Part shown: in pieces, positions 62,124 to 64,000 of the stretch
How positions within the stretch are numbered: position 1 is the first letter of the stretch
How the letters are laid out: each line of letters begins with the position of its first letter
DNA from: Halichondria panicea
Taxonomy: Eukaryota; Porifera; Demospongiae; Suberitida; Halichondriidae
DNA: 64,000 nucleotides
Direction: 5' to 3'
NCBI RefSeq assembly: GCF_963675165.1
Contig: NC_087392.1
Location: forward strand, 2,495,001 to 2,559,000
The notes under the pieces: generated by a model
Database searches by the model: none
Told to the model about the DNA's origin: nothing
Seen by the model: only the letters and a program-made list of their open reading frames with translations
Position numbers and translations under genes: made by a program

Positions 62124-63197
62124 ATGAGCAGTATGGCTGAGACAGAGCAAGTGCCCCTGTTGGTAAGTTTTGTTTTAATTCAAGCTAAAAAACACCAAAT
62201 CTATTTATTTTGTTAACCTTTTTCTTAGGAAAATGTCAATGAAATGGCTCTATTTCCTCCTCCTTCATATCAACCCATGGCCAGTCTGCCAGAAGAGACA
62301 AAGACAAAGGCAGAAGGTACTATTAAACCTGGTATACACATGTATTATATCATGTCACACACCTTGCCTATATATTTTAATATACATGTACCACAAGAAG
62401 TTTCACATGTAAAACACCGTACACACACACATACTTCAGTGTATGAAGCAGACAAAGTGATTCCTCTTCCATCATATGACCAGTCTCAGAAGTACGAGCA
62501 AGATGGAGTGCTGGAAATGGAGGAGGATGAAGAACCAGAACCTACACAGAGTCTGTCTGTTATGTCCAAACCTCCAGGAACATGCCTAGACTTCACAATG
62601 TTTTTCTTATGTGAGTTACCTTAGTACATGTATGCTGTGTATGTATTTAGAAGGATATACCCCTTAGTATAGTATTATAGTACACCAAGAGCTATACTAC
62701 ACATACCTGTGTGTTTCATATTGTAGTGTGCTGTTTCTTTGGACTGGTTGGTTTCATCTTTTCCATCTGTTTCGCATTTACCATTGCTGCTGAGTCCGGG
62801 GCTCTGACAGGTCTCGGACTGGCTCTCATCTTCAAGCTCTTTGCGTTTGAGGTGATTATGGGAAGTTGTGTATAGAGTGTTTATGCTATTCACTTTCAGA
62901 CCTATGACACTGTGAATTTCTATAATGGAAGCTGTGAGATGTACTATGGCACAACAGACCACACCAAGGAGCAGTGTATGAAGAGACTGTTCTACCTAAC
63001 TCGTCTGCTTTTCTGGTTCATGGGAATATTTGGTGGGTCTAGCATATACCCATAAATACTATTGCACTGCTAACTCCCATTTTGCTTACACAGGATTGTA
63101 CCTCTTCATCAAAGGGTTTCACCGATATGCAGCCTCACGAAAACTACGTATGCAGCTGGTAATCCAATCCCCAAGTGGTTCTGTGGACAGCAGCTAA
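62124..63197 (+). CDS. NDFIP: NDFIP, Nedd4-family-interacting membrane protein
   Basis: Adaptor that recruits and activates Nedd4-family HECT ubiquitin ligases on Golgi/endosomal membranes. Exons 62124-62162, 62229-62316, 62440-62610, 62727-62851, 62900-63032, 63094-63197; 219 residues (human NDFIP1 221). The cytosolic N-terminal half has a PPxY motif (PPPSY) and a second LPSY motif (PLPSYDQ), which bind WW domains. Three membrane helices follow: LDFTMFFLLCCFFGLVGF and on, LTGLGLALIFKLFAF, and LLFWFMGIFGGLYLFI, with conserved YNGSCEMYYGTT in the last loop region. ATTAAA at 63281-63286 is a plausible poly(A) signal. Confidence 0.95.
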
Positions 63198-63409
63198 ACC
63201 AGACATTCTGAATGAACAATGCATGTAACTGCAGTACATTAGTGTATACATGATATCCCTCAGTCTTCTGTTTACATATAATTAAAATACATGTGCTATT
63301 TGAAGCTCAGAATAATTTTCATTGTTAGCATAAATATTACAAACAACTTTGGAAGACAAAGCAGAGTAACAATTAACAGAAAAGGAACAGCATACAAAAG
63401 TGAGCAATC

Positions 63410-63970
63410 TTACTGGACTAGTCTGTATGTGACGTATCTCCCAGCTGTTTCACTGGGCCTGGTGATCCGCACAACCTGTACGAAATATGACATAGTGAGA
63501 TTAACAGAAAGAAGAAGGTTACCTGGCCTCTCTTCAAGCCATAATATCGAGCTATGGGATCACTCTGTTGGATCCTGGGTAGTTGGTGCTCCTTCAACTT
63601 GTAGCGAGCAAGCAACTCCTTTTTCTCATCAGGTGTCATGACAACATGCTCTGGTACCAACTCGTGTGCTATGACATTAATCATCAGCTCAGCTTCTCGG
63701 AAAGTTTCTAGGGTATATTTGGGAGCCATGTCCACTAGTGACTGTTTGGCAGATGGCGTCATTCCAGTTTGAACCACAATAATTGCTCTGGAAATTTTTT
63801 CTTCCTGCATTCGTTGACAGTACCTGAATCAGAATAGTAAACAAGTGTGTGTGTGCACCGTCAATTTTACTGTTTGATGGTCTTGATTCCAACTTTGGCC
63901 TCTTCAGGAAAAAACACAAACATCTGATCTGTGTGGCCACACGTCAGTTTACACATATTGGAGCGGGTGG
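63410..63970 (-). CDS. POLR2E: RNA polymerase subunit RPB5 / POLR2E, 5' part off the window
   Basis: ABC27-type subunit shared by RNA polymerases I, II and III. Exons (minus): 63871-63970 (acceptor at the CT at 63971-63972), 63523-63823, 63410-63475. Blocks: [98 protein letters not shown], ending RYVTYRLVQ. The C-terminal assembly domain is complete; the N-terminal jaw exon(s) lie right of the window. Tail-to-tail with NDFIP. Confidence 0.97.
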
Positions 63971-64000
63971 CTATGGTTTGTTTAATGGTCGTTACCTGTT

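Overview
The window is animal nuclear DNA: 17 protein-coding genes, almost all split into many short exons by small GT-AG introns, with many small inverted-repeat transposons (MITEs) inside introns. The protein set is metazoan (CYFIP of the WAVE complex, a MALT1-type paracaspase with Ig domains, NDFIP, ATP7-type copper pumps). The compact intron-rich layout, the AT-rich introns full of ATAATTAT, and a RecQ-like helicase fragment inside a transposon suggest a sponge, probably a demosponge. That placement is inference; I cannot name a species.

Layout: CYFIP (+, left end missing, 359-8725); RBX1 (-, 9077-9730); 5-hydroxyisourate hydrolase (+, 9988-10452); an intronless GST (-, 10542-11255/11399); ATP7-like copper ATPase copy A (+, 11459-18884); a repeat-rich gap holding a truncated LINE split by a 2.37-kb TIR transposon (18885-24748); ATP7-like copy B (+, 24749-30487); MALT1-like paracaspase (-, 30768-39086); PRCC (+, 39250-41678); ETNPPL/PHYKPL-type phospho-lyase (-, 41894-44683); PPM1-type phosphatase (+, 45025-47826); LRRC59 (-, 48002-49697); PAM16/Magmas (+, 49987-52096); AtuA/DUF1446 protein (-, 52250-55881); SLC2-type sugar porter (+, 56077-59079); RFC3 (-, 59273-61889); NDFIP (+, 62124-63197); POLR2E/RPB5 (-, 63410 to beyond the right edge).

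Apart from the tandem ATP7 pair, every neighbour is on the opposite strand, so genes alternate head-to-head (short shared promoters of about 60-340 bp) and tail-to-tail. I rebuilt exon chains by hand from splice sites and reading phase. Thirteen complete multi-exon genes close in frame; the MALT1-like gene has one unresolved junction near its 5' end, and the two edge genes are partial.

The genes are mainly housekeeping (transcription, replication, protein degradation, mitochondrial import, metabolism) and do not form one pathway. The most unusual material is the nested transposon landscape: a foldback family with 7-bp target duplications, a nested 589-bp foldback with a 9-bp duplication, a family of CCGTATAG elements flanked by TA in several introns (one abutting a splice donor), and the 2.37-kb element carrying a broken, intron-containing RecQ-like helicase and a CxxC-type ORF. 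The ATP7 pair shows patchwork similarity that suggests gene conversion.
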